Shown here: one piece after another, positions 5,828-13,363 of the stretch
Layout: each line of letters opens with the position of its first letter
How positions within the stretch are numbered: the stretch's first letter is position 1
Assembly: GCA_036675505.1 (NCBI GenBank)
Contig: JAKFEW010000057.1
Span: forward strand, 1 to 14,225
Direction: 5' to 3'
Length of the DNA stretch: 14,225 bases
Origin: JAKFEW01 sp036675505
GTDB taxonomy: Bacteria > Cyanobacteriota > Sericytochromatia > S15B-MN24 > JAQBPE01
Notes under the pieces: model-generated
Told to the model about the DNA's origin: nothing
The model's input: the letters and a program-made list of their open reading frames with translations, nothing else
The model's database searches: none
Position numbers and translations under genes: made by a program

Positions 5828-5918
5828 ACGCGTCCTCCTTTTTTCCGCGATGGCTGCAAGTTCGCTTCACCGCGCACTCACACCGCCTCAACCATACTGG
5901 AACCCGCGCCAGAAGTCT

Positions 5919-5949
5919 GTCATAGGTGCGTCATGCAACCAGCGGTCAA
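5919..5949 (-). promoter_or_regulatory. Candidate promoter of the desaturase gene
   Basis: On the minus strand TTGACC (5949-5944) and TATGAC (5924-5919) are 19 bp apart, which is longer than optimal. This is the best hexamer pair seen upstream of the desaturase. Its -35 lies between the arms of the GCAACCA/TGGTTGC inverted repeat. Confidence 0.3.
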
Positions 5950-5960
5950 GTCATGGTTGC
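5935..5960. repeat. Inverted repeat GCAACCA / TGGTTGC, possible operator
   Basis: Seven-base perfect arms at 5935-5941 and 5954-5960 flank a 12-base spacer, with half-site centres 19 bp apart, close to two helical turns. The repeat lies between the desaturase and clpS promoters and could let one dimeric regulator control both. The binding protein is unknown. Confidence 0.35.
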
Positions 5961-5982
5961 GTAAAAGGTGGGAAGTAAGAAA

Positions 5983-5991
5983 TGATAAAAT
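5983..5991 (+). promoter_or_regulatory. Extended -10 promoter giving a possible leaderless clpS mRNA
   Basis: TGA-TAAAAT is an extended -10 (TGn plus hexamer). The hexamer occupies -12 to -7 relative to the A of the clpS ATG (5998). No ribosome-binding site lies within 15 bases of that ATG, so transcription and translation probably start at the same base. Confidence 0.5.
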
Positions 5992-5997
5992 GAACCC

Positions 5998-6303
5998 ATG
6001 CCGACCGAAGCGCCTGTTCGAGAGACCCCCGTCCACGTCGATGAGCCGACGTTCACCGTCCATTGGCTGCCGCCGCACAAGGTGGTGGTCCACAACAACG
6101 ACCACAACTCCTTCGACGAGGTGATCGGGATCCTGATGCGGGCGGTGCCGGGCCTGGATATGGTGCAGGCGATCGGCCTGACCTACGAGATCCACCTCAC
6201 GGGCGCCGCCGTCGTCTTCTGCGGAGACGTCGAGCAGGCCGAGGAGTGCGCCCGGACGATCCGCGCGATCGGCATCAAGGTGACGGTCGAGCCGGATGAA
6301 TGA
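5998..6303 (+). CDS. clpS: ClpS, ATP-dependent Clp protease adaptor
   Basis: The 101-residue protein delivers proteins with destabilising N-terminal residues to ClpA/ClpC-ClpP. The core VVVHNNDHNSFDEVIGILM (29-47) is the family's signature loop and helix. It is followed by the PGLDMVQAIGLTYEIHLTG segment, whose His66 corresponds to the residue that contacts the N-degron alpha-amino group in E. coli. The C-terminal GDVEQAEECARTIRAIG helix completes the fold. An unstructured N-terminal extension of about 20 residues is typical and acts in delivery. The usual N-D-D loop reads N-N-D here, so one acidic contact may be replaced. It probably heads a plus-strand run with the TerB-like gene 76 bases downstream. 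No clp ATPase gene is nearby. Confidence 0.9.
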   Translation: MPTEAPVRETPVHVDEPTFTVHWLPPHKVVVHNNDHNSFDEVIGILMRAVPGLDMVQAIGLTYEIHLTGAAVVFCGDVEQAEECARTIRAIGIKVTVEPDE

Positions 6304-6379
6304 GCGGGCCGGTTAGAACCGTCCCTGAATCGGGCAAGCTACCCACGGTCGGTGGACCCCGAGCCGGGAGGTATTTCGC

Positions 6380-6805
6380 GTGTTTTTGAACCGTTTCACC
6401 CCGCAAGAACGCAAGGGCTTCCTCGAACTTTCCTTGCTGGGCGTCCGCGCCGACGACTGCATCACCACCGAAGAGGTGCAGTTCGTCGAGGAGTTGCGCC
6501 TCGGCCTGGGCATCACGGAAGAAGACTTCATCAACCACATCCTCGCCGACCCCCGGCTGGAGGATGCGGTGAGCGCCTTCGAGACCGACGAGGCGCGCCG
6601 GCTGGCATACCTCGAGCTGGTCGCGCTCACGTACGTCGACGGCCAGTTCGATCCGGCCGAGAGCAACTTCCTGCGCCAGGTGCAGTCGGCGTTCAGCATC
6701 GACGAGTCGTCGGCCGTGGCCTGCCACGAGTGGGCGCGCCGCCTGATGAAGCTCCGCGAAGACGCGCAGACGCTCACGCAGGGCAAGGTGCTGCCGGCGG
6801 TCTAG
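6380..6805 (+). CDS. TerB-like helical protein
   Basis: The 141-residue, all-helical, acidic protein resembles the TerB fold, best seen in TYVDGQFDPAESNFLRQV (84-101), the family's xDGxxxxxE element, with a diverged first copy VRADDCITTEEVQFVEEL (22-39). TerB-like proteins are often membrane-associated stress or metal-sensing accessories; the original TerB is a tellurite-resistance protein. No other ter gene is present, so tellurite resistance is not implied. The start is GTG at 6380, set by GGGAGG (6366-6371) eight bases upstream. It follows clpS after 76 bases containing a weak CGGTT/AACCG stem and could be co-transcribed. Function unknown. Confidence 0.65.
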   Translation: MFLNRFTPQERKGFLELSLLGVRADDCITTEEVQFVEELRLGLGITEEDFINHILADPRLEDAVSAFETDEARRLAYLELVALTYVDGQFDPAESNFLRQVQSAFSIDESSAVACHEWARRLMKLREDAQTLTQGKVLPAV

Positions 6806-6819
6806 GCGCGCCGCCTCAA

Positions 6820-6841
6820 TCGGTATCCGCTGCGGATCCGA
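6820..6841 (+). other. Hairpin between the TerB-like gene and the secretion ATPase gene
   Basis: TCGG plus ATCCG pairs with CGGAT plus CCGA around a CTG loop, with one bulged T. No T-run follows, so it is unlikely to be a strong intrinsic terminator. It could stabilise an upstream mRNA end or mark an attenuation point. Confidence 0.35.
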
Positions 6842-6862
6842 CGGCCGCCCCGGGGCGTTTCA

Positions 6863-8602
6863 ATGGATCATATGGAACGACCCTCCGACCTCCCACCGGT
6901 GCCGAAGCGGCCCCCCGCCGCTCCCACGAGCGAGGCGGCCGAGGCGCTGCTCGCAATGGGACTCGTGACGCGCCGGCACATCCAGCAAGCCCTCGCGGAC
7001 GCGCCCGGCGTGCCGCCGGAGCAAGCGCTCGTGGACCTCGGGGTCGTGTCGGCGGGCGAGGTCGCGGACGCCCTGGCGCTGGTGCGCGACCTGGCGGTCG
7101 CCACGGACCTCGAATCCTTCCCCTTCGATCCCGGGCTACTGGCGCCCCTGCCGGCGCCGTTCGCGATGCGCAACCAGATCGTGCCATTGCGGCTGGTCGG
7201 GCGGCGCCTCGTCGTCGCGATCGCCGCGGGGGCGCCGAACTCCCCGGCGCAGACGGCGGTGTTGGAGCGGATCGCTACTTTGACCGGGCACGCCGTCACG
7301 GCCTGGCCGATCGAGGCGGAGCGCCTCCGACGGGCGTGCCGGATGCTTTACGACCCGCACTCGCTGCGGGGTGCGATGGCGCGGGCGATGGAGCGCGGTC
7401 AACCGGAGCACGAGGTCTTCGCCGTCGACGAGCGCCAGCCCACGGACGCGCCGATCATCGACCTCGTGAACGACCTCCTGGCCCGGGCGATCGAGGCGGG
7501 TGCCAGCGACGTGCACATCGCCCCCCTGGAACACGAGACGATCGCGCGGTTCCGCGTCGACGGCATCCTGCGCGACGAACTGCACATCCCGGCGGCGATC
7601 GCACCGGCCGTCGTCACCCGCTTGAAGCTCGTCGCCGAGCTGAACATCACCGAGCGTCGCCACCCACAGGACGGCCGCTTCACGATCACGCGTGGCGCGC
7701 AGCCGATCGACGTCCGCATCGCCACCACGCCCACCCGCTGGGGCGAGCTGGTGGTCATGCGCCTGCTGCGCCCGCTGGCGCTCAGCGAGGGGCTCGGCGA
7801 TCTCGGCTTCATGCCGGCGGATCTCACGCGCTTCAAGCGCCTCGCGGCGTCCCCGAACGGCATCTTGCTGGTCACCGGCCCGACCGGCAGCGGGAAGTCG
7901 ACCACGCTCTTCACGGCGCTCTCCTCGTTCGATCGCGTGAAGCGTCACGTCGTCACGATCGAGGACCCGATCGAGTACAGCATCGACCGCGTGATGCAGA
8001 TCCAGGTCAACGCGCCGATCGGCCTCACGTTCGCCGCCGCGCTGCGCAGCATCCTGCGGCTCGACCCCAACGTGATCCTGATCGGCGAGATCCGTGACGC
8101 CGAAACCCTCGAGATCGCCATGCACGCGGCGATGACCGGCCACCTCGTGCTGTCCACGCTCCACGCCAACGACGCGCTCACGACGTTCCCGCGCATGGCG
8201 GAGCTCGGCGCCACCAGCCGGCAGATCGCGAGCTGCCTGCTGGGCGTGGTCGCGCAACGCCTCATGCGGCGCGTCTGCGAAGGCTGCGCGCGCACGTACG
8301 AGCCCGACGCCGACGAGCGCGAGTTGCTCGGCCTCGCGACCGGCGCCGCTGCGTCGCTCCGGCGCGGCGCGGGCTGCCAGGCCTGCGGCGGGACCGGCTA
8401 CAAGGGGCGGATCGGCGTCTACGAAATCCTCGCGCTCGACGACGAGATCGCGCAGGGCCTGACCGACGTCGTGAGCATCCCGACGCTCCGTGGGCTCGCG
8501 CGCGAAAGCGGCATGACGACGATGTGGGACGACGCGCGCGCGAAGGCGCTCGCCGGCCTGACGACCGTCGAGGAGCTCGAGCGCGTCGTGCGGAAGGCCT
8601 GA
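6863..8602 (+). CDS. GspE/PilB-family assembly ATPase
   Basis: This 579-residue hexameric cytoplasmic ATPase powers pilin or pseudopilin assembly (type IV pilus PilB or type II secretion GspE). The N-terminal MshEN-like region (about 22-165) is the type known to bind c-di-GMP in relatives. The second N domain (about 190-310) holds ASDVHIAPLE and the arginine-containing FRVDGILRDEL. Walker A is GPTGSGKST (339-347), the Asp box TIEDPIEY (365-372), Walker B ILIGEIRD (405-412) and the His box TGHLVLSTLH (425-434). Four cysteines (472, 475, 505, 508) form the zinc-binding CxxC pairs. Nothing is missing. ATG codons at 6863 and 6872 are both possible and neither has a clear ribosome-binding site. 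No pilin, GspF/PilC or GspD/PilQ gene lies in the window, so it is either an orphan or the edge of a dispersed set. It ends 10 bases from the convergent GGDEF gene. Confidence 0.88.
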   Translation: MDHMERPSDLPPVPKRPPAAPTSEAAEALLAMGLVTRRHIQQALADAPGVPPEQALVDLGVVSAGEVADALALVRDLAVATDLESFPFDPGLLAPLPAPFAMRNQIVPLRLVGRRLVVAIAAGAPNSPAQTAVLERIATLTGHAVTAWPIEAERLRRACRMLYDPHSLRGAMARAMERGQPEHEVFAVDERQPTDAPIIDLVNDLLARAIEAGASDVHIAPLEHETIARFRVDGILRDELHIPAAIAPAVVTRLKLVAELNITERRHPQDGRFTITRGAQPIDVRIATTPTRWGELVVMRLLRPLALSEGLGDLGFMPADLTRFKRLAASPNGILLVTGPTGSGKSTTLFTALSSFDRVKRHVVTIEDPIEYSIDRVMQIQVNAPIGLTFAAALRSILRLDPNVILIGEIRDAETLEIAMHAAMTGHLVLSTLHANDALTTFPRMAELGATSRQIASCLLGVVAQRLMRRVCEGCARTYEPDADERELLGLATGAAASLRRGAGCQACGGTGYKGRIGVYEILALDDEIAQGLTDVVSIPTLRGLARESGMTTMWDDARAKALAGLTTVEELERVVRKA

Positions 8603-8612
8603 CCCGGGGACG

Positions 8613-10283
8613 TCAGGCCGGGGACGCGTAGTAAGGCCCGAAGGCCTCGTCGCAGCCGGCGGCGAAGGCGAAAGCCGCAGCGGCGGCGGAGGTGACGTCG
8701 GCGGCCACGACCTTGATCCCGAGGCCCCGGCCCAGGGCGATCGCGGCATGCATGATGGCCGCCGAGCCTCGCTCGACGCTCGCACGGTCGACGATGGTGG
8801 CGTCGATGCACAGCGCCTCCAGCGGAAGGTCGGCGATCGCCATCGGCGCCAGCGCCTCGCGTCCGCACCCGTCGACCGCGAGGCCGATGCCGAGCGCGTG
8901 CAGGCGGCCGAGCGTCCGCGCGGCGGCCTCGCCATACCGCGTGAGCGCGGCGGACGGCACCACCAGCCGCAGCTGCGCCGGCACCACGCCAGCGGCCGCC
9001 AGCTCCGCGCGGCAGGTGGCGACCAACGCGTCGGCCCGCAAGGGGGAAAGCTGGCCGGGGAACAGCGTCACCGATGCGCGTCGGGCCGGCCGGCCTGCGG
9101 GCGCCTCGGCACCGAGGCGCCCGCAGGCCGCGCCGATCGCCCAGGCACCGATGTCATGTTCGAGGGCACAATCCGCGGCGACGGCGGCAATCTCCTCCGG
9201 GGTGGCCAGGTCCCCGAGCGACCCGGGCCACCGCAGGCGGGCGTGCCAGCCGAGCTTCGAGCCCTGCGGCAAGCCGACCCATGGCTCGAGCGCGAGCGCG
9301 AACGTCTGCCCGGCCGCCGCCGCGCGGAGGCCCGCTTCGAGCACCTGGCGCCGGCGCACGGCCTCGTCGAGCGCCGGCGAATAGAAGCGCAGGGCGTTCC
9401 GCCCCATCCGCTTGGCCTGGTAGAGCGCGAGGTCGGCGTCGCGCATCAGCTGCGCGGCGTCGGCGCCGTCGTGCGGGAAGAGCGCCACGCCGACGCTGAT
9501 CGACACGTTCAGCGTGAGCCCGGCCACCTCGAAGGGCTGCGCCATCAGCTCGAGCAGCTTGCGGGCGAGCGAGCCGGCCTCGTCGGTCGAGTGCAGGTCG
9601 GCCTGCACGACAGCGAACTCGTCGCCGCTCAGGCGGCCGATGGTGTCGGTTTCGCGCGTCGAGCGCGCGAGGCGCGCTCCGATCGCCTGCAGCAAGGCGT
9701 CGCCCACCGGGTGGCCGTAGGTGTCGTTGATGAGCTTGAAGCGGTCGAGATCGAGGAAATGCACGGCGACCATGCCGCCCGCTCGCCGCGCGCGCGCGAG
9801 CGCTTCCTGCAGGCGCGCGAAGAACAACGCCCGGTTCGGCAAGCCCGTGAGCCCGTCGTGGAGGGCCTCGTGTCGGATGCGCATGCGCTCCTGCGCCTCG
9901 GCCGACACATCCTGGAGCACGGCGATCACGCCGTCTTCCGGGTGGCCCTCGCCGGGCAACGGCGTGAGCGTGGCATGCACCGTCACCTCGCGGCCGTCCG
10001 GCGCGACGAGCGGCAGCTCGCCTTCCCAGGGTCTTCCCGCGTCGCTCACGGCGACGATCGCGGCGGTGAGCGCGCGTCCACCGTCGCAGGCCGGCAGGCC
10101 GCCCGCGGCGGACGCCCCACCCACCAGCTGGCGCAGCGCCTCATTCGCCCAGGTGACCCGGCCCGTGTGGTCGGTGACCGCGAGGGCCGCCCCGGAGGCC
10201 GCCACCGCGCGGGCGAAGGCCATGGCCCCCGCCGGCCGGGCAGGGGGTCCGGGCAGCGCGGGCTCGGCAGGCGGCTTGGGCAT
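8613..10283 (-). CDS. PAS-GGDEF diguanylate cyclase with decayed EAL domain
   Basis: The protein has 556 residues from the ATG at 10283, which follows GGAGGT (10293-10288). A PAS domain (about 25-130, TDHTGRVTWANEAL) precedes GGDEF (about 135-302): HDGLTGLPNR, DLDRFKLINDTYGH and the active-site SGDEF (219-223). SGDEF is a common active variant. RETD (210-213), five residues earlier, is a classical RxxD product-inhibition site. A C-terminal EAL-shaped domain (about 312-556) follows but has lost its catalytic residues: the EAL motif is WHARLRW, the expected TES is VPS, DDFG is DGCG, and AEGVE is AADVT. It should therefore make c-di-GMP and not degrade it. There is no membrane segment. It lies 128 bases downstream of the HD-GYP gene on the same strand, possibly co-transcribed. 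Confidence 0.88.
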   Translation of the reverse strand: MPKPPAEPALPGPPARPAGAMAFARAVAASGAALAVTDHTGRVTWANEALRQLVGGASAAGGLPACDGGRALTAAIVAVSDAGRPWEGELPLVAPDGREVTVHATLTPLPGEGHPEDGVIAVLQDVSAEAQERMRIRHEALHDGLTGLPNRALFFARLQEALARARRAGGMVAVHFLDLDRFKLINDTYGHPVGDALLQAIGARLARSTRETDTIGRLSGDEFAVVQADLHSTDEAGSLARKLLELMAQPFEVAGLTLNVSISVGVALFPHDGADAAQLMRDADLALYQAKRMGRNALRFYSPALDEAVRRRQVLEAGLRAAAAGQTFALALEPWVGLPQGSKLGWHARLRWPGSLGDLATPEEIAAVAADCALEHDIGAWAIGAACGRLGAEAPAGRPARRASVTLFPGQLSPLRADALVATCRAELAAAGVVPAQLRLVVPSAALTRYGEAAARTLGRLHALGIGLAVDGCGREALAPMAIADLPLEALCIDATIVDRASVERGSAAIMHAAIALGRGLGIKVVAADVTSAAAAAFAFAAGCDEAFGPYYASPA

Positions 10284-10411
10284 GAGGACCTCCGGGGGGA
10301 GTGGCCATCGCAGGCTTCCAGGTACCACGGTAGCGCCCCACGGCCCGCCGCCCATCGGGAGAAAACGCAGATCGGCGTGACGTCGGTGTTTCGGCGATCT
10401 CGCTGCGGCGA

Positions 10412-13165
10412 TCAGTCGGCGATGCGGTACCCCCGGGCGAAGACGTCGAGGCAGGCGTCGACGGCGTCAGCGTCGTAGCGGGTGCCGCGGCCGGCGCCGA
10501 TCTCGGCGAGCGCGGCCTCGATGCCGAGCGCCGCCCGATATGGCCGGTGCGAGGCCATCGCCTCGACCGTGTCGGCGATCGCGAGGATGCGCGCCTCGAG
10601 CAGGATCGCGTCGCCCGCGAGGCCGCGCGGGTAGCCCTCGCCGCCCAGGCGTTCGTGGTGCTGGTAGACGATCTCGGCGATCGGCCAGGGGAAGTCGATG
10701 CCCTTCAAGATGTCGTAGCCCACCTGCGGATGGACCTTGACGAAGGCGAACTCGAGCTCTGAGAGGCGTCCCGGGCGGGCCAGGATCTCCTGCGGCACCT
10801 GGATCTTGCCGATGTCGTGGACCATCGCCGCCAGGTGCAGCCCGTGGACCCGGTCCTCGCACAGGCCCATCCGGAGGGCGATCGCCTGACAGAGGTCCGC
10901 GACCCGTTGCTGGTGCCCGGCCGTGTAGGGGTCGCGCACCTCCATCGTCGCCACGATCGCCCGCACGACCTCGTGCAACGCCTGCTGCAGGCGCGCCATG
11001 TGGCGCTCGCGGTCGACGACCGCCGCGTCGCGCTCGGCGCTCGTCCGGAGCGCCCTGAGGCCGTAGGCCAGGTTGTGGGAGAGCCGCTCGAGCATGGCCA
11101 CCTCCTGGTCCACGAAGTCCTCGCGCGCCGCGGCCAGCGTGAGGCAGCCCACGACCTCGTCGCCCACGGCGAGCGGGAAGGCCGCGACCGAGGCGAGCCC
11201 CATCCCCTGGGCGACGCCGGGCCACGCCAAGGCCGGGAGTTCGTTCGGCAACCGCGGGCTGACCCTCACCTGGCCCTCGCGGGCGGCCGTGCCGGAGGGC
11301 CCGAGCCCGAGACCTTCCGCGCGCCAGGTCAAGGTCAGCTCTCGCAGCTCCGCCGCGGCGGCGCCGTCGGCGGCCGCGACCCGGAGCGTGCGGCGCTCAT
11401 CGTGCTCCTTGATGCCGATCCAGGCCAACCGGAAGCCGCCCACATCGGCCATGATCCGGCAGACCTCCACCATCAGGTCCGCTTCCGACTCAGCACGGAT
11501 CACGGCTTCGTTGACCTCGCTCAGGGTGCGCAGCGCGCGGTTGACCGCCGCGAGCTCCTCCTGCGTGCGCTTGAGCGAGGTCACGTCCGTCATGCACCCG
11601 ACCACCTCGACGGGCTCGCCGTTCGCACCGCGGGACACGATCAAGTTGTCCTGGACCCAATAGACGGTCGAGCCGTCACGGTGCCGCATCCTGTACTCGG
11701 ACCGGAAGCGGTCCTGGTGCCGCAGCTCCCGCGCGAGGTCCGCCTGCACGCGGGCCCGATCGTCTTCCAGGGTCAGCCGGGCCCACAGCCCCGGGTCCGC
11801 CAGGAAGTCGGCGGCCGGGTAGCCCAGCAAGGCCTCGACCGACGGGCTGACGAAGGTGCTGACGAAGTCTGGCAGCGTGGCCTTGTACAGGACGTCGGGC
11901 ACGGTCTCGACGACGCTCGCGAGGAACGCCTCGCGGGCCCGCAGCGACGCCTCGGCCCGCCGCCGCTCGAGGTGGTTCGTGAGCATCTCGGCGACGGTCT
12001 CGAGCATACCGCGCTCGTCGGCCAGGAACGGACCGTCGAACGCGGCCGGGCGTTCGGCCAGGTAGGCGACCTCGAGCTTGCCCGCACCGGCCGCGCCGCC
12101 CACCGCAACGCCCATGATCCAGGCCGAGTCGCGCCAGTTGGCCGTGAGCGCCGCGTGCCCACCGACGAAGAGGCGGGCCGCCGCGACATCCGCATGCCGC
12201 ATGGCGGCCGGCAGCGCCTCGACGACGGCCTGGAAAACGGCTTCGATCGGGCGGTCGCCGTCTTGCAGCAGCACCGAGATCCGCCGTAGCGTGGACAGCT
12301 CATCGACCCGCTCGGCCAGGTCCTGGACCAGGCGCCGGTTTTCCTGCTGGGCGAGCGTGATCTCGGTGACGTCCTGGATGGTACCGCGCACCGATTCCGT
12401 CCGCTCCTCGGCTTCGAGCGTGAAGAACAGGACGGTTTCGACGTAGCGGATCGCGCCGCTCGGCACCCGGATGCGGTAGGTGAACTTCACCGGCCCGGCC
12501 GCAGTCAGGGCACTGGCGAGCGCCGCTTCCACCCGGCCCCGATCCTCGGGGTCGATCAGCGCCACAAACGCCTCGTACGACGGCACGCCGAGCGCGGGGT
12601 CGCGCTCGAAGAGGCGGAACACCTCATCGGTCCACCTGCTCCGACCGGCAACCGGATCGAACTCCCACGCCCCCATTCGGGCGAGCCGCTGGGCCTCGAG
12701 CAGGCGCTCGGTGAGCTCCCAGCGCGCCGCCTCCGCCGCCCTGCGCCCGCTGATGTCCCGGAGGATCGCGATCCCGTGCGGCCGGCCCTGCAACACGATG
12801 CAGGAAAGCGCCAACTCGAACGGGTAGCGCGTGTTGTCCTTCCGGAGCCCCTCGCTTTCGAACGCCGGGCGTGGTGGGCAGCCCGCCGCGATCGACGCCA
12901 GGTAATCCTCGGCGACGGCCGCGCGCGCCGCGGGCGGGATGACGATCTCCCAGAACCGCCGCCCCAGGACCTCGGCGGCGCCGAAGCCGAACATGCGCTC
13001 GGCCGCGGCGTTCCAGTAGGTAATCGCCCCGTCCGGGCCGGCGACGCAGAGGCCGTCGGCGATGTTGTCGCCCAGCAGCCGCAGCAGCTCGTCGCGTTCG
13101 TGCAGCTGCGTCGGCCCGGCGAGGGGCGTGGCGGGGTGGCTGGCGGGAGCGGGTGAAGTGTCCAT
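10412..13165 (-). CDS. Multi-PAS/GAF HD-GYP cyclic-di-GMP phosphodiesterase
   Basis: This 917-residue sensor enzyme should hydrolyse c-di-GMP in the cytoplasm. Domains in order: PAS (20-140; GLCVAGPDGAITYWNAAAER), PAS_3-type (155-272, DPEDRGRVEAAL), a GAF-like segment (290-400), PAS_3-type (410-532; RHRDGSTVYWVQDN), GAF (545-708), then HD-GYP (725-915). The HD pair is His783-Asp784 in MVHDIGK, the long motif is HHERLGGEGYP (836-846), and ADTVEAM (864-870) is the usual third element, so the catalytic site looks complete. Four sensory domains suggest integration of several signals. Without heme or flavin hallmarks the ligands cannot be named. ATG 13165 is chosen because AAGGA lies seven bases upstream; in-frame codons back to 13282 carry no domain. 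No transmembrane helix is seen. Confidence 0.9.
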   Translation of the reverse strand: MDTSPAPASHPATPLAGPTQLHERDELLRLLGDNIADGLCVAGPDGAITYWNAAAERMFGFGAAEVLGRRFWEIVIPPAARAAVAEDYLASIAAGCPPRPAFESEGLRKDNTRYPFELALSCIVLQGRPHGIAILRDISGRRAAEAARWELTERLLEAQRLARMGAWEFDPVAGRSRWTDEVFRLFERDPALGVPSYEAFVALIDPEDRGRVEAALASALTAAGPVKFTYRIRVPSGAIRYVETVLFFTLEAEERTESVRGTIQDVTEITLAQQENRRLVQDLAERVDELSTLRRISVLLQDGDRPIEAVFQAVVEALPAAMRHADVAAARLFVGGHAALTANWRDSAWIMGVAVGGAAGAGKLEVAYLAERPAAFDGPFLADERGMLETVAEMLTNHLERRRAEASLRAREAFLASVVETVPDVLYKATLPDFVSTFVSPSVEALLGYPAADFLADPGLWARLTLEDDRARVQADLARELRHQDRFRSEYRMRHRDGSTVYWVQDNLIVSRGANGEPVEVVGCMTDVTSLKRTQEELAAVNRALRTLSEVNEAVIRAESEADLMVEVCRIMADVGGFRLAWIGIKEHDERRTLRVAAADGAAAAELRELTLTWRAEGLGLGPSGTAAREGQVRVSPRLPNELPALAWPGVAQGMGLASVAAFPLAVGDEVVGCLTLAAAREDFVDQEVAMLERLSHNLAYGLRALRTSAERDAAVVDRERHMARLQQALHEVVRAIVATMEVRDPYTAGHQQRVADLCQAIALRMGLCEDRVHGLHLAAMVHDIGKIQVPQEILARPGRLSELEFAFVKVHPQVGYDILKGIDFPWPIAEIVYQHHERLGGEGYPRGLAGDAILLEARILAIADTVEAMASHRPYRAALGIEAALAEIGAGRGTRYDADAVDACLDVFARGYRIAD

Positions 13166-13310
13166 GGCGTATTCCTTCAGGCCTGGGCATCGGGGAGCTT
13201 GAACCAGAACGCCGACTCCAAGCAGGCCGCCACGACGGCGACCTGGGGTGCGATCGAGGTCTTCTGGTCGCTTCCCTTCCACGATGCGGCCAGCGCCCCT
13301 GAACTGTATC

Positions 13311-13320
13311 CGTAATTACG
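13311..13320. repeat. 10-bp perfect palindrome CGTAATTACG
   Basis: CGTAATTACG lies in the 198-base gap between the transpeptidase stop and the HD-GYP start, in an otherwise gene-free stretch. It is AT-rich against a GC-rich background and may be part of a promoter or operator for the HD-GYP gene. No clear -35/-10 pair could be assigned around it. Confidence 0.3.
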
Positions 13321-13363
13321 CGGGATATCCTCGGTCGAGACCGGAATGACGAGGCGGACAGAC

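Noticed and set aside
6380..6805. Tellurite-resistance (ter) locus
   Set aside because: Only a lone TerB-like fold is present; no terA, terC, terD or terE neighbours.
7136..8935. 599-codon minus-strand frame opposite the secretion ATPase
   Set aside because: Antisense to all Walker and zinc motifs; no domain in the translation.
8748..10478. 576-codon plus-strand frame opposite the GGDEF gene
   Set aside because: Shadow of the GGDEF/EAL coding sequence; charged low-complexity translation.
13166..13282. 39-codon N-terminal extension of the HD-GYP protein
   Set aside because: No ribosome-binding site or domain; ATG 13165 has AAGGA at seven bases.
13199..13315. Short plus-strand ORF (TTG start) in the gap before the HD-GYP gene
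   Set aside because: Protein-like composition but no usable ribosome-binding site, under 40 codons, and no recognised family.
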